Shown: positions 1 through 7,691 of the stretch, in pieces
Position numbering within the stretch: position 1 is the first letter of the stretch
Layout: every line of letters starts with the position of its first letter
Assembly (NCBI RefSeq): GCF_003054245.1
Contig: NZ_QBKR01000012.1
Span: 1 to 64,000, forward strand
Length of the DNA stretch: 64,000 nucleotides
Source of the DNA: Melghirimyces profundicolus
GTDB lineage: Bacteria; Bacillota; Bacilli; Thermoactinomycetales; DSM-45169
Direction of reading: 5' to 3'
Made by a program: the position numbers and the translations under genes
Notes under the pieces: model-generated
What the model was told of the DNA's origin: nothing
What the model saw: only the letters and a program-made list of their open reading frames with translations
Databases searched by the model: none

Positions 1-385
1 TGCACTCACAGAGCACAAGTCTCGCCTGGGGTCGCTTCACTCCCCGGTCTCGCTATGCACTCACAGAGCACAAGTCTCGCCTGGGGTCGCTTCACTCCCC
101 GGTCTCGCTATGCACTCACAGAGCACAAGTCTCGCCTGGGGTCGCTTCACTCCCCGGTCTCGCTATGCACTCACAGAGCACAAGTCTCGCCTGGGGTCGC
201 TTCACTCCCCGGTCTCGCTATGCACTCACAGAGCACAAGTCTCGCCTGGGGTCGCTTCACTCCCCGGTCTCGCTATGCACTCACAGAGCACAAGTCTCGC
301 CTGGGGTCGCTTCACTCCCCGGTCTCGCTATGCACTCACAGAGCACAAGTCTCGCCTGGGGTCGCTTCACTCCCCGGTCTCGCTA
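1..385. repeat. Seven perfect 55-bp tandem repeats
   Basis: Units start at 1, 56, 111, 166, 221, 276 and 331, each beginning TGCACTCACAGAGCACAAG and ending GGTCTCGCTA. The array runs off the left edge, so the true copy number is unknown. Because 55 is 3n+1, the array is open in all three forward frames and creates spurious repetitive ORFs. The unit matches the internal part of the dispersed element described at 3560-3756, so this is an internal amplification within one copy of that element. Confidence 0.97.
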
Positions 386-587
386 TGCTGTCCTGCAGAG
401 ATGTAGAAACTGTCCGTTCCGAATCATCCTGCTGCGGGCAGGGGCAAACGCCTTCGGATGCAACACAGAGAAGCTTTTGCCCCTGAACGCCCTTGCAGGC
501 TGATCCTCCGCCGGGCAGGACATCAAAGTCGCTATTTTGGGTAAACGCTTCCCCTTTTCTCGAAACGAACATGAAATCACAACGCTT
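386..587. mobile_element. Right part of MITE-like element upstream of polX
   Basis: After the tandem array the sequence continues as a dispersed element. It ends with TCACAACGCTT (577-587), the inverted-repeat terminus seen at other copies. The interior holds long self-complementary segments (for example GGGGCAAACGCCTTCGG at 440-456 against GCTTTTGCCCC at 473-483). The next four bases, CCAG (588-591), are the presumed target duplication; the left end is outside the window. The polX ribosome binding site starts inside those four bases. No transposase is encoded. Confidence 0.8.
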
Positions 588-601
588 CCAGGAGGATGAG
601 C

Positions 602-2332
602 ATGAACAACAAACAGATCTCCTCCCTTTTGAATCAACTGGCGGACCTGATGGAGCTCAAGGGAGAAAATCCGTTCAAAGCCAATGCATACCGACGTGCG
701 GCACGGGCGGTGGAGAACAGCCGCAAGCCCTTGGACGAACTGGAGAAAGGCCCGGAGGAGCTGCCGGGTGTGGGAAAAGGGACCGCTCAAGCGATCCGGG
801 AGATCATGGAGACGGGCAGGCTGGAAACCCTGGACCGACTGTTGAAGGAGTTGCCTGCCGGCCTTCCCGGTTTGATGAGTATTCCGGGGCTCGGACCCAA
901 ATCGATCCACCTTCTGTATCACAAACTGGGAATCACCGATATCGGGAACTTGGAAGAAGCTTTGAAACAGGGACGCGTCCGGGGATTGCCCGGATTCGGG
1001 GAAAAGAAGGAAAAAAACATCCTGGAGGGGATCCGGCGGATGAAAGAACGTCCCCGGAGGTACCTTTTGATCCATGTCCTCCCCGTGGCGGAAACGCTGA
1101 AGGAACGGCTCGCCAAACACCCCGATGTGGAGAGGGTGGAGGCCGCAGGGAGTCTCCGGCGGATGACGGAAACGGTGAAAGACATCGACCTGGTGGTTGC
1201 CACGGAGAAACCGTCATCGGTGGCTGAAAGCATCGTTTCGATGCCGGAGGTCACCGAGGTGATCAATCACGGAGAAACCAAAGTGAGTGTGATGATTCAC
1301 CGGGGCTTCGACATCCAGGTGGATGTCCGACTGGTCCCTCCCGACCGGTTTATCACCGCCCTTCATCATTTCACCGGTTCCAAGGAACATAACGTCCGGA
1401 TCCGTCAACGCGCCAAGGAACGAGGTTGGAGGGTGAGTGAATACGGGATCCATGATCCGGAGAGGGGGGAAGTGTTTACATTCAGCGGGGAAGAGGAGAT
1501 GTACCGAAAACTTGACCTCCCCTTCATCGCTCCGGAAATGAGGGAAGACCGCGGGGAGATGGACAAAAAGCCTGATGAACTTCCCCGTCTTCTGAAAACC
1601 GGTGATTACCGGGGGGACCTCCATATGCATACCCGCTGGTCTGACGGGACGGCTTCCGTCCGCGATATGGCTCTGGCTGCGCGGGAACGGGGGTATGAAT
1701 ACATCGCCATCACCGATCATTCCCATTCCCTCAAAGTGGCCTCCGGTTTGACACCCGATGATCTGAAGCGCCAGCGGGAAGAGATTGACGCAGTCAATGA
1801 AGAGTTGGACGGAATCACGGTTTTGGCCGGTACCGAGATGGATATCCTTCCGGATGGGAGTCTCGATTTTCCCGATGAGGTTCTGGAGGAATTGGATCTG
1901 GTGATCGCTTCCGTTCACAGCGGGTTCCGACAGGACGGAAAAACCCTGACCCGTCGCATCCTGAATGCCCTTGAAAATCCTCATGTCCATATCCTCGCCC
2001 ATCCCACCGGAAGGCTGATCAACCGCCGGGATCCGTATGAAGTGGACCTGGACCGGATTTTTGAAGCAGCCCGGAAGACCAAGACGATTCTGGAGCTCAA
2101 TTCCAACCCCAACCGACTGGATCTGAAGGATCTCCATCTGAAACGGGCCAAAGAGGAATACGGGCTCCATTTCTCCATCAATACCGATGCCCATTCCCCT
2201 GAAATGTTGGATTTCATCCGTTTGGGCATTGCCACGGCCCGCCGCGGATGGCTGGAAGCCGACGATGTTATTAACACGTTCTCCCTGGATCGGTTGAGAA
2301 AGCGGCTGGACGAAATCAAACAACACAAGTGA
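602..2332 (+). CDS. polX: DNA polymerase/3'-5' exonuclease PolX
   Basis: Family X repair polymerase (gap filling in base excision repair) fused to a PHP domain that supplies 3'-5' exonuclease activity. The 576-residue protein is of family length. An N-terminal 8-kDa-like region carries two helix-hairpin-helix motifs (LPGVGKGTA and IPGLGPKS), followed by the catalytic DIDLVVA strand near residue 195. The C-terminal PHP domain begins near residue 338 with DLHMHTRWSDGT and has ITDHSHS and NTDAHS metal ligands. AGGAGG at 590-595 is 6 nt from ATG 602; an ATG at 596 touches it and is rejected. As in B. subtilis it lies close to mutS2, but here sleB intervenes. Its RBS abuts the end of a repeat element, so its promoter must lie in or beyond that element. 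Confidence 0.95.
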   Translation: MNNKQISSLLNQLADLMELKGENPFKANAYRRAARAVENSRKPLDELEKGPEELPGVGKGTAQAIREIMETGRLETLDRLLKELPAGLPGLMSIPGLGPKSIHLLYHKLGITDIGNLEEALKQGRVRGLPGFGEKKEKNILEGIRRMKERPRRYLLIHVLPVAETLKERLAKHPDVERVEAAGSLRRMTETVKDIDLVVATEKPSSVAESIVSMPEVTEVINHGETKVSVMIHRGFDIQVDVRLVPPDRFITALHHFTGSKEHNVRIRQRAKERGWRVSEYGIHDPERGEVFTFSGEEEMYRKLDLPFIAPEMREDRGEMDKKPDELPRLLKTGDYRGDLHMHTRWSDGTASVRDMALAARERGYEYIAITDHSHSLKVASGLTPDDLKRQREEIDAVNEELDGITVLAGTEMDILPDGSLDFPDEVLEELDLVIASVHSGFRQDGKTLTRRILNALENPHVHILAHPTGRLINRRDPYEVDLDRIFEAARKTKTILELNSNPNRLDLKDLHLKRAKEEYGLHFSINTDAHSPEMLDFIRLGIATARRGWLEADDVINTFSLDRLRKRLDEIKQHK

Positions 2333-2387
2333 ACGGAACCTCCTTCCCCCTTCGGGAGGTACGCCACTTCCTTTTGTCCATAACCTG

Positions 2388-2409
2388 AACCCCCTTCGGG
2401 GGTTTTTTG
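2388..2409 (+). terminator. Rho-independent terminator of polX
   Basis: Stem ACCCCC/GGGGGT with a TTC loop is followed by TTTTTTG. It separates polX from sleB. Confidence 0.85.
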
Positions 2410-2437
2410 TATAGGTGGAACGAATCTCGGGATACTA
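2408..2437 (+). promoter_or_regulatory. Candidate sigma-G promoter of sleB
   Basis: TGTATA (2408-2413), 17 bp, then GATACTA (2431-2437). This fits the forespore sigma-G pattern (TGnATA / CATnnTA) with one mismatch in the -10. B. subtilis sleB is also sigma-G dependent. The call rests on motif similarity and gene identity. Confidence 0.55.
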
Positions 2438-2481
2438 ACAGCAGAAGAAACCAACCTCACCAGTGAAAGGTTGACTTGGCC

Positions 2482-3468
2482 ATGACAAAGCGAATGTTGC
2501 TGTTATTCTGTGCCTGTCTGCTCCTCGTGGCCGGTCTGGTCACCACCGCCGCCAGGGCGGAACCCGCCTTCGGAAAACAAACGCTGAAGGTGGGGGCCAC
2601 CGGGGGCGATGTTTACGAGCTCCAGGGTCGGTTGAAGTATCTCGGTTTCTATACCGGAAAGATTGACGGCCAGTTCCGGCAGCGGACCTACCGTGCGGTC
2701 CGTCTCTTCCAATACCAGTTCGGGTTGAAAGTGGACGGAGTGGTCGGGCCCAAGACGAAGAGGCAACTGGTGGATGCGTCCAAGGAATGGGCCCCGGGAG
2801 TAAGCCCCCGGATCTACAAAAAGGGTGACCGCGGACGATACGTATGGGAACTTCAGCGAAGACTTCAGTATATCGGCTTCTACGCCGGCAAAATCGACGG
2901 CAAGTTCGGTTCCCAGACCGACCGGGCCGTACGGGACTTCCAATATGAGTTCGCCCTGAAGGTGGACGGGAGAGTCGGTCCCAAGACCAAACTGAAGTTG
3001 TGGAAGGCGACACGCGGGTGGAAACCCGGAGCGAAGGGCAAAGAAAGAGGAAAGCCGCCGGCCATGACCCGCATCAAACCGATGAACCGAGTGCCGAGAA
3101 ACACCAACGGGTTATCCAGGGGAGATATCCGCGTCATGTCACAGGCGGTACACGCCGAAGCCCGGGGCGAGCCCTATGTGGGTCAGGTCGCCGTGGCCGC
3201 GGTGATCCTGAATCGATTGGAAAGTGAAAAGTTCCCTGATTCCCCCGCCGCGATTATCTACCAACCTTTGGCTTTCGAAGCGGTCTCCGACGGTCAGATT
3301 AATATGGAACCCAACCAGCAAGCCAAAAAAGCGGTCAACGACGCTCTGAACGGTTGGGATCCCAGCGGAGGTGCCCTGTATTACTTCAACCCGGCCACCG
3401 CCACTTCCGACTGGATCTGGAGCCGGCCGCAGATCAAACGGATCGGAAAACACATCTTTACGAAGTAA
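2482..3468 (+). CDS. sleB: Spore cortex-lytic enzyme SleB-like hydrolase
   Basis: Cortex peptidoglycan hydrolase acting in germination (SleB is a lytic transglycosylase). A signal peptide covers about residues 1-27. Two PG_binding_1 repeats follow (about 35-95 and 115-170, both containing YxGKIDGxF and VDGxVGPKTK). A basic linker leads to a C-terminal Hydrolase_2/SleB domain (about 220-328; hallmarks HAEARGEPYVGQVAVAAVILNR and the FEAV region). B. subtilis SleB has one binding repeat; the second is an elaboration. The ATG at 2482 sits 11 nt from GAAAGG, and an in-frame TTG at 2476 (5 nt spacing) is an equally possible start. No ypeB follows. It has its own terminator and a sigma-G-like promoter. 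Confidence 0.85.
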   Translation: MTKRMLLLFCACLLLVAGLVTTAARAEPAFGKQTLKVGATGGDVYELQGRLKYLGFYTGKIDGQFRQRTYRAVRLFQYQFGLKVDGVVGPKTKRQLVDASKEWAPGVSPRIYKKGDRGRYVWELQRRLQYIGFYAGKIDGKFGSQTDRAVRDFQYEFALKVDGRVGPKTKLKLWKATRGWKPGAKGKERGKPPAMTRIKPMNRVPRNTNGLSRGDIRVMSQAVHAEARGEPYVGQVAVAAVILNRLESEKFPDSPAAIIYQPLAFEAVSDGQINMEPNQQAKKAVNDALNGWDPSGGALYYFNPATATSDWIWSRPQIKRIGKHIFTK

Positions 3469-3481
3469 GCTTCTGAAGCTC

Positions 3482-3513
3482 ACCGGCTCCCCTGTGGAAA
3501 GCCGGTTTTTTTT
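3482..3513 (+). terminator. Terminator of sleB
   Basis: ACCGGCT ... AGCCGGT stem followed by seven T residues. Confidence 0.9.
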
Positions 3514-3537
3514 GCACCGCCCCGGGTTGATCCGACA

Positions 3538-3546
3538 TGCTATAAT
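3538..3546 (+). promoter_or_regulatory. Extended -10 promoter upstream of mutS2
   Basis: TGCTATAAT is an extended -10 with no good -35 at 17 bp. It is followed by GGAGGATTAG, and then the left end of the repeat element at 3560. The GGAGG looks like a former mutS2 leader or RBS cut off by the insertion. Confidence 0.5.
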
Positions 3547-3559
3547 ATTGGAGGATTAG

Positions 3560-3756
3560 AAGCGTTGTGAAAAAGTGAGCGGCAACATTTACCCCAAGCC
3601 GCTCCGGCTGCACTCACAGAGCACAAGTCGCGCCTGGGGTCGCTTGCGCTCCCCGGTTGCGCTATGCTGTCCTGCAGAGAAGGGCAGGACAACAAAGTCG
3701 CTATTTTGGGTAAACGCTTTCCCTTTTTTGAAACGAACACTTAAATAACAACGCTT
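3560..3756. mobile_element. Complete MITE-like element between promoter and mutS2
   Basis: A 197-bp element bounded by AAGCGTTGTGA (3560-3570) and TAACAACGCTT (3746-3756), inverted repeats matching at 10 of 11 positions. It is flanked by a perfect 4-bp direct repeat TTAG (3556-3559 and 3757-3760). Inside are one copy of the 55-bp unit (about 3609-3663) and a GGGTAAACGCTTTCCC segment shared with the other copies. No coding capacity. Confidence 0.85.
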
Positions 3757-3787
3757 TTAGCGAACGGGAAAGAGGAGGGAGCCTTCA

Positions 3788-6148
3788 ATGGACTCACATA
3801 TGCTTCATACCTTGGAATACGATCGCATCATTCGGCAGTTGACCGATGAAGCCTCCTCGGAAACGGGAAAAAAGAGAGCGGAAGAAATCCGGCCCTCCTT
3901 TCGTGAGGATGAAGTGCGACAAATGCTTCAGTCCACGGCGGAAGCCATGGATTTTCTGCGTCTGAAGGGGGACCTTTCCCTGCAAGGGGTCCGGGATATC
4001 CGTTCCGCTCTCCGCCGGGCGAGGCTCGGAAGCGTGCTCTCATCCTCGGAACTTCTGCATGTGGCGGGAACTGCGGAGGCCGAAAAAACCGTGCGTGCTG
4101 CTTTGAGCGGAATCGATGAGGAAGACGTTTCCCTTCCGATTCTCTTGGAAATGACGGGACGTCTGGCGGAAACCCGGCAATTGGCCCAATCCATCTCGTC
4201 GGCGATCAATGAGGACGGACGGGTCATGGACGATGCCAGTCCGGAGCTGGGCAGGATCCGCCGAAACATGATTCAGCTTCAGGGAAGTATCCGGAGTACG
4301 TTGAACGAAATACTGAGGAGCTCGAAGTATCAGAAAATGTTGCAAGAGCCAATCGTGACCCAGCGGAACGACCGCTACGTCATCCCGGTGAAACAGGAGT
4401 ATCGGGGTGCATTCAGCGGGATCGTCCATGATCAGTCGGCTTCGGGACAAACCTTGTTCATCGAACCGCAATCCGTGGTCAACCAGAATAACCGGCTGCG
4501 GGAATTGGAGATGGCGGAAGAGCGCGAAGTGGAGCGTATTTTGGGTGAACTGACCGTTCAGGTGAGTGAATTGGGGGAAGAGCTGGAGCACAACCTGGAA
4601 ATTTTGACAGAACTGGATTTGCTACTGGCGAAAGCACGTCTGGGCCGCCGCTTGAAGGGAGTGACTCCCCGGGTGAACACCGATGGCGTTATTTTTTTCC
4701 GGAAGGCTCGCCATCCGTTGATTCCGGAAGAGGAAGCGGTCCCGATCGACGTGGAGCTGGGTCGCGAATACCGGGCCATTGTCATTACGGGACCCAACAC
4801 CGGGGGGAAAACCGTCTCCCTGAAAACGGTCGGTTTGCTTACCCTGATGGCCCAGTCGGGGCTGCCCATCCCCGTTGAAGAGGAAAGCAGTGTGGCTGTT
4901 TTCAGCGGGGTGTTTGCGGATATCGGGGATGAGCAGAGCATCGAGCAGAACCTGAGCACGTTTTCCGCTCACATGACCAACATCATCCGAATCCTGGATC
5001 AAATCGATGAACGGAGCCTGGTTCTCTTTGACGAGTTGGGTGCGGGGACGGATCCCACGGAAGGGGCCGCGCTGGCCATCGCCATTCTGGAACAGGTATT
5101 GAACAAGGGATGCCGGATCGTGGCCACCACCCACTATAACGAATTGAAGCTGTTTGCCCACGCCCGCGAAGGGGTGATCAACGCCAGCGTGGAATTCGAC
5201 GTGGAAACGCTGAGTCCCACTTACCGCTTGCTGATCGGGGTACCGGGGCGCAGCAACGCCTTTGAAATCGCGGAACGTCTTGGACTTTCCCGGGAGATCA
5301 TCGGGATTGCCCGGTCCCAGCTTTCCAGCGAAGAAAACCGGTTGGAGGATATGATTGGAGCCCTCACCGCCGATTACCGCAAAGCCGAGGAGGAGCGGGA
5401 AGAGGCGGAAGCCCTGCGCCGGGAAGCGGAGGATTTGCACCGGGAGCTGAAGAGACAACTGGAAACCTGGGAGAACGAAAAAGAACGGCTTCGGGAATCA
5501 GCCCGCCGGGAAGCGAAAACCATCGTCACCCGTGCCAGGCGGGAAGCGGAGGAAGTGTTGGAACAACTCCGTGAATGGGCGCGGGAACGGCCCGGGGAAT
5601 TGAAGGAGCACCAATTGATCGAAGCCAAAAAACGGCTGAAGGAAGCAGAACCGGAGACCTCGTTGCGCGTGTGCTCCCGGGAAGAATCGGGGCCGACCAG
5701 AAAAATCGAGGTCGGCGACGAAGTTTTGATCAAGAGTCTCGGTCAGAAGGGTCAAGTGATCGACGAGCTGGGAGAAGACGAATTTCAGGTGCAGGCGGGG
5801 TTCATGAAAATGAAGGTCCGCGCCGGGGACCTGGAATGGAAATCCTCTCCCCGACCGGAGCAGACCGACCGCGGAAGCACCTCATACCGGCGCTCTTCCA
5901 ACAGCGTCCGGCATGAGCTGGACCTTCGGGGGAAGATGGTGGACGAGGCATTGCCTGAGATCGACAAATATCTGGATGACGCGTTATTGGCCGGTTTTGA
6001 TCAAGTTTCCCTGATCCATGGGAAAGGAACGGGGGCTCTCCGGACGGGAGTCCAGAAATACTTGGACCGGCATCCGAGAGTGAAGAAATACCGTCCGGGC
6101 GGCCAGGGAGAAGGTGGTCTCGGAGTGACCGTGGTCGAGCTGAAATGA
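3788..6148 (+). CDS. mutS2: Endonuclease/ATPase MutS2
   Basis: MutS2-family ATPase; in Gram-positives it limits homologous recombination and acts on collided, stalled ribosomes. It is not a mismatch repair protein. At 786 residues it matches B. subtilis MutS2 (785). It lacks the MutS mismatch-recognition domain. The core contains Walker A GPNTGGKT (about residues 335-342) and a Walker B-type LFDELGAGTDP. A long charged coiled coil spans about 510-620. The C-terminal Smr nuclease domain (about 708-786) has ELDLRGK and LIHGKGTGALR. AGAGGAGGG lies about 8 nt before the ATG. An inserted repeat element separates it from its apparent promoter. Confidence 0.96.
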   Translation: MDSHMLHTLEYDRIIRQLTDEASSETGKKRAEEIRPSFREDEVRQMLQSTAEAMDFLRLKGDLSLQGVRDIRSALRRARLGSVLSSSELLHVAGTAEAEKTVRAALSGIDEEDVSLPILLEMTGRLAETRQLAQSISSAINEDGRVMDDASPELGRIRRNMIQLQGSIRSTLNEILRSSKYQKMLQEPIVTQRNDRYVIPVKQEYRGAFSGIVHDQSASGQTLFIEPQSVVNQNNRLRELEMAEEREVERILGELTVQVSELGEELEHNLEILTELDLLLAKARLGRRLKGVTPRVNTDGVIFFRKARHPLIPEEEAVPIDVELGREYRAIVITGPNTGGKTVSLKTVGLLTLMAQSGLPIPVEEESSVAVFSGVFADIGDEQSIEQNLSTFSAHMTNIIRILDQIDERSLVLFDELGAGTDPTEGAALAIAILEQVLNKGCRIVATTHYNELKLFAHAREGVINASVEFDVETLSPTYRLLIGVPGRSNAFEIAERLGLSREIIGIARSQLSSEENRLEDMIGALTADYRKAEEEREEAEALRREAEDLHRELKRQLETWENEKERLRESARREAKTIVTRARREAEEVLEQLREWARERPGELKEHQLIEAKKRLKEAEPETSLRVCSREESGPTRKIEVGDEVLIKSLGQKGQVIDELGEDEFQVQAGFMKMKVRAGDLEWKSSPRPEQTDRGSTSYRRSSNSVRHELDLRGKMVDEALPEIDKYLDDALLAGFDQVSLIHGKGTGALRTGVQKYLDRHPRVKKYRPGGQGEGGLGVTVVELK

Positions 6149-6174
6149 ATAAGGATGGGTAAGGGGGAATCGGG

Positions 6175-6264
6175 ATGTTGGCGCGATTGGCCCTGATTCT
6201 GGCTTTGATCGCACTGCTCTTTTTTATCATCGGCGCCGTCTGGTTCGCCCTAAACGCGATGTGA
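6175..6264 (+). CDS. Small membrane protein, 29 aa (hypothetical)
   Basis: A short ORF encodes 29 residues that are almost entirely one hydrophobic helix (MLARLALILALIALLFFIIG...). It begins 26 nt after the mutS2 stop, with AAGGGGG about 8 nt upstream of the ATG, and ends 32 nt before the NfeD-like gene. Position between two co-directional genes and a usable RBS support translation. The function is unknown. Confidence 0.5.
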   Translation: MLARLALILALIALLFFIIGAVWFALNAM

Positions 6265-6296
6265 TCGGGAAAGGTTAAGCGGATGGAGGGAACGCC

Positions 6297-6968
6297 ATGG
6301 AATGGATGCAGGGAGCCTGGGGTGCCGCTTTGGCTGTTTTTCTGACCGGAATGCTCCTGGTGACGGAGTTTCTGGTCAAAGCCCGTGGATTGGCCGGCCT
6401 GGCCGGAGTCGCTCTGTTGGGGTGGTATGCTTATGCGCAAAATCCGGGCCTTCACTCTTGGTCCGCGGGGCTCTTGTTAGTGGGACTGGTGCTGATGATC
6501 CTGGACGGAAAAGTGATCCAGGACGGGACCTTGGCCGGGTGCGGGGTCTTGTTGATGTTGATCGGGCTGGTGCTTCCCACGGGAGACTTCCTGAAAGGAA
6601 GCCTGGTGGCGGTCATGTGGATCCTGGGACTCCTGGCGGGATTGTTATCCCTGAAAGTGCTGCCCCGACGGGAACTCTGGGACAAGATCGTGTTGAAGAG
6701 TGCGCTTACCCGGGAGACGGGATACAGTTCCCTCAATGAAAAGTACCGGGAGTTGGTGAACCAAAAGGGAACAGCCGTCTCTGACCTCCGTCCCGCCGGA
6801 ACCATCAAAATCGGGGGAGCCCGTTACAGCGGGATCAGCCAGGGGGTTTGGATCAAAAAAGGAACACCGGTGACGGTGATTTCCGTGGACGGAACCCGGA
6901 TCCTGGTGCAAGCCCTGGAAGAAACCGGGGAGAAAACGGATCCGGCGGACGGAGAAAAGAAAGAATAA
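6297..6968 (+). CDS. NfeD-like membrane protein
   Basis: A 223-residue protein with four or five hydrophobic helices in residues 1-125. A soluble C-terminal OB-fold of the NfeD type follows (about 158-210: GTAVSDLRPAGTIKIGG ... GTPVTVISVDGTRILV). NfeD proteins usually partner with flotillin/SPFH proteins in membrane microdomains; no SPFH gene is visible in the window. Unlike long NfeD1b proteins it has no ClpP-like protease domain. GGAGGGA lies 6 nt before the ATG. It probably forms an operon with mutS2 and the 29-aa ORF. Confidence 0.75.
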   Translation: MEWMQGAWGAALAVFLTGMLLVTEFLVKARGLAGLAGVALLGWYAYAQNPGLHSWSAGLLLVGLVLMILDGKVIQDGTLAGCGVLLMLIGLVLPTGDFLKGSLVAVMWILGLLAGLLSLKVLPRRELWDKIVLKSALTRETGYSSLNEKYRELVNQKGTAVSDLRPAGTIKIGGARYSGISQGVWIKKGTPVTVISVDGTRILVQALEETGEKTDPADGEKKE

Positions 6969-6974
6969 AGGAGA

Positions 6975-7004
6975 AAAGCACCGCATTTTTTCGCGGTGCT
7001 TTTT
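6975..7004 (+). terminator. Terminator of the mutS2-nfeD unit
   Basis: AAAGCACCGC / GCGGTGCTTT stem with following T residues. The A-rich 5' side also makes it usable from the minus strand. A second hairpin, ACGCACCGC/GCGGTGCGT, follows at about 7032-7053. Confidence 0.9.
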
Positions 7005-7071
7005 ACTGACGACCGAGGGGTGTAATCCATACGCACCGCAACAGCGGTGCGTGTTCTTGTCGGTCTCCTGC

Positions 7072-7350
7072 TCATCGGCCGGGGGAAGATCGGTCTGTCC
7101 TGTGATGGATGGCGCCGGCTTTGGCGGTTGTGGCGGGGTTTCGTCTCCTCGGCCGGATGTTGATCCGGATGTTCGCGGATTCCGTCTTTTCACCTTCGGA
7201 AATTTTTCCCGAAAGTTCCGCTTCCCGCTCCTCCTTCAGATGGTGATACATATACAGCCACTCCGGCTGGATCAATCCCATGGCCAGGGCGGGATAAAAG
7301 GAAAAGCGGGGCCGCCGTTTTTCCGTGGAATACAGAAACAGGGGATACAT
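7072..7350 (-). CDS. Hypothetical protein, 92 aa (doubtful)
   Basis: A minus-strand ORF begins MYPLFLYSTEKRRPRFSFYP and contains a plausible amphipathic stretch (HHLKEEREAEL). It ends in a low-complexity Arg/Thr-rich tail. An in-frame GTG at 7380 could extend it. The only RBS-like sequence is a weak GGGAGC. Nothing recognisable; its codon use looks gene-like in the first 60 codons. It could be a small real gene or a decayed one. Confidence 0.3.
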   Translation of the reverse strand: MYPLFLYSTEKRRPRFSFYPALAMGLIQPEWLYMYHHLKEEREAELSGKISEGEKTESANIRINIRPRRRNPATTAKAGAIHHRTDRSSPGR

Positions 7351-7510
7351 GGAGACACGCTCCCGGATGGAATTTGCCACAGTATATGGGGTGACGGGGT
7401 TGACTTATGCACGAAAGGGGATCCCGACGTGGTTTCCATGAAAAAGATGGCCGCGGCAGAACTTCTTTCGGTATACTCAATTTAAGCGTTCCACATGCCC
7501 CGGAACCGAA

Positions 7511-7668
7511 GTGCATAGCGAGACCGGGGAGCGAGCGACCCCGGCGAGACTTGTGCTCCGTGAGTGCATAGCGAGACCGGGGAGCGAGCGACCCCGGCGA
7601 GACTTGTGCTCCGTGAGTGCATAGCGAGACCGGGGAGCGAGCGACCCGGCGGGACTTGTGCTCCGTGA
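7511..7668. repeat. Three ~53-bp tandem repeats, related to the 55-bp unit
   Basis: Units at 7511-7563, 7564-7616 and 7617-7668 begin GTGCATAGCGAGACCGGGG and are the reverse complement of the 55-bp unit at 1-385 with two bases fewer (53, 53, 52 bp). They mark another, amplified fragment of the dispersed element, in opposite orientation, directly upstream of the MFS gene. Confidence 0.92.
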
Positions 7669-7691
7669 ATAGAAGAAGAGGGGGAGGTTGG

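Larger units (their letters stand above)
6969..7691. other. 723-bp intergenic region
   Basis: Holds two hairpins (6975-7053), the doubtful minus ORF at 7072-7350, and a tandem repeat block at 7511-7668 ending just before the MFS gene. TATACT at about 7469 is the only promoter-like motif seen. No other gene is supported. Confidence 0.6.

Noticed and set aside
1-385. CRISPR array
   Set aside because: The 55-bp units are directly abutting with no unique spacers, and no cas gene is present.
55-503. Three overlapping repetitive ORFs across the left end (143, 98 and 112 codons)
   Set aside because: They are produced by a 55-bp (3n+1) tandem repeat that is open in every frame. There is no RBS, and the sequence is an amplified part of a non-coding element.
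7051-7485. 144-codon plus-strand ORF
   Set aside because: Starts within a hairpin without RBS; composition (Gly/Pro/Arg-rich, then His/Gln) looks antisense. The opposite-strand reading at 7072-7350 is slightly better but also doubtful.
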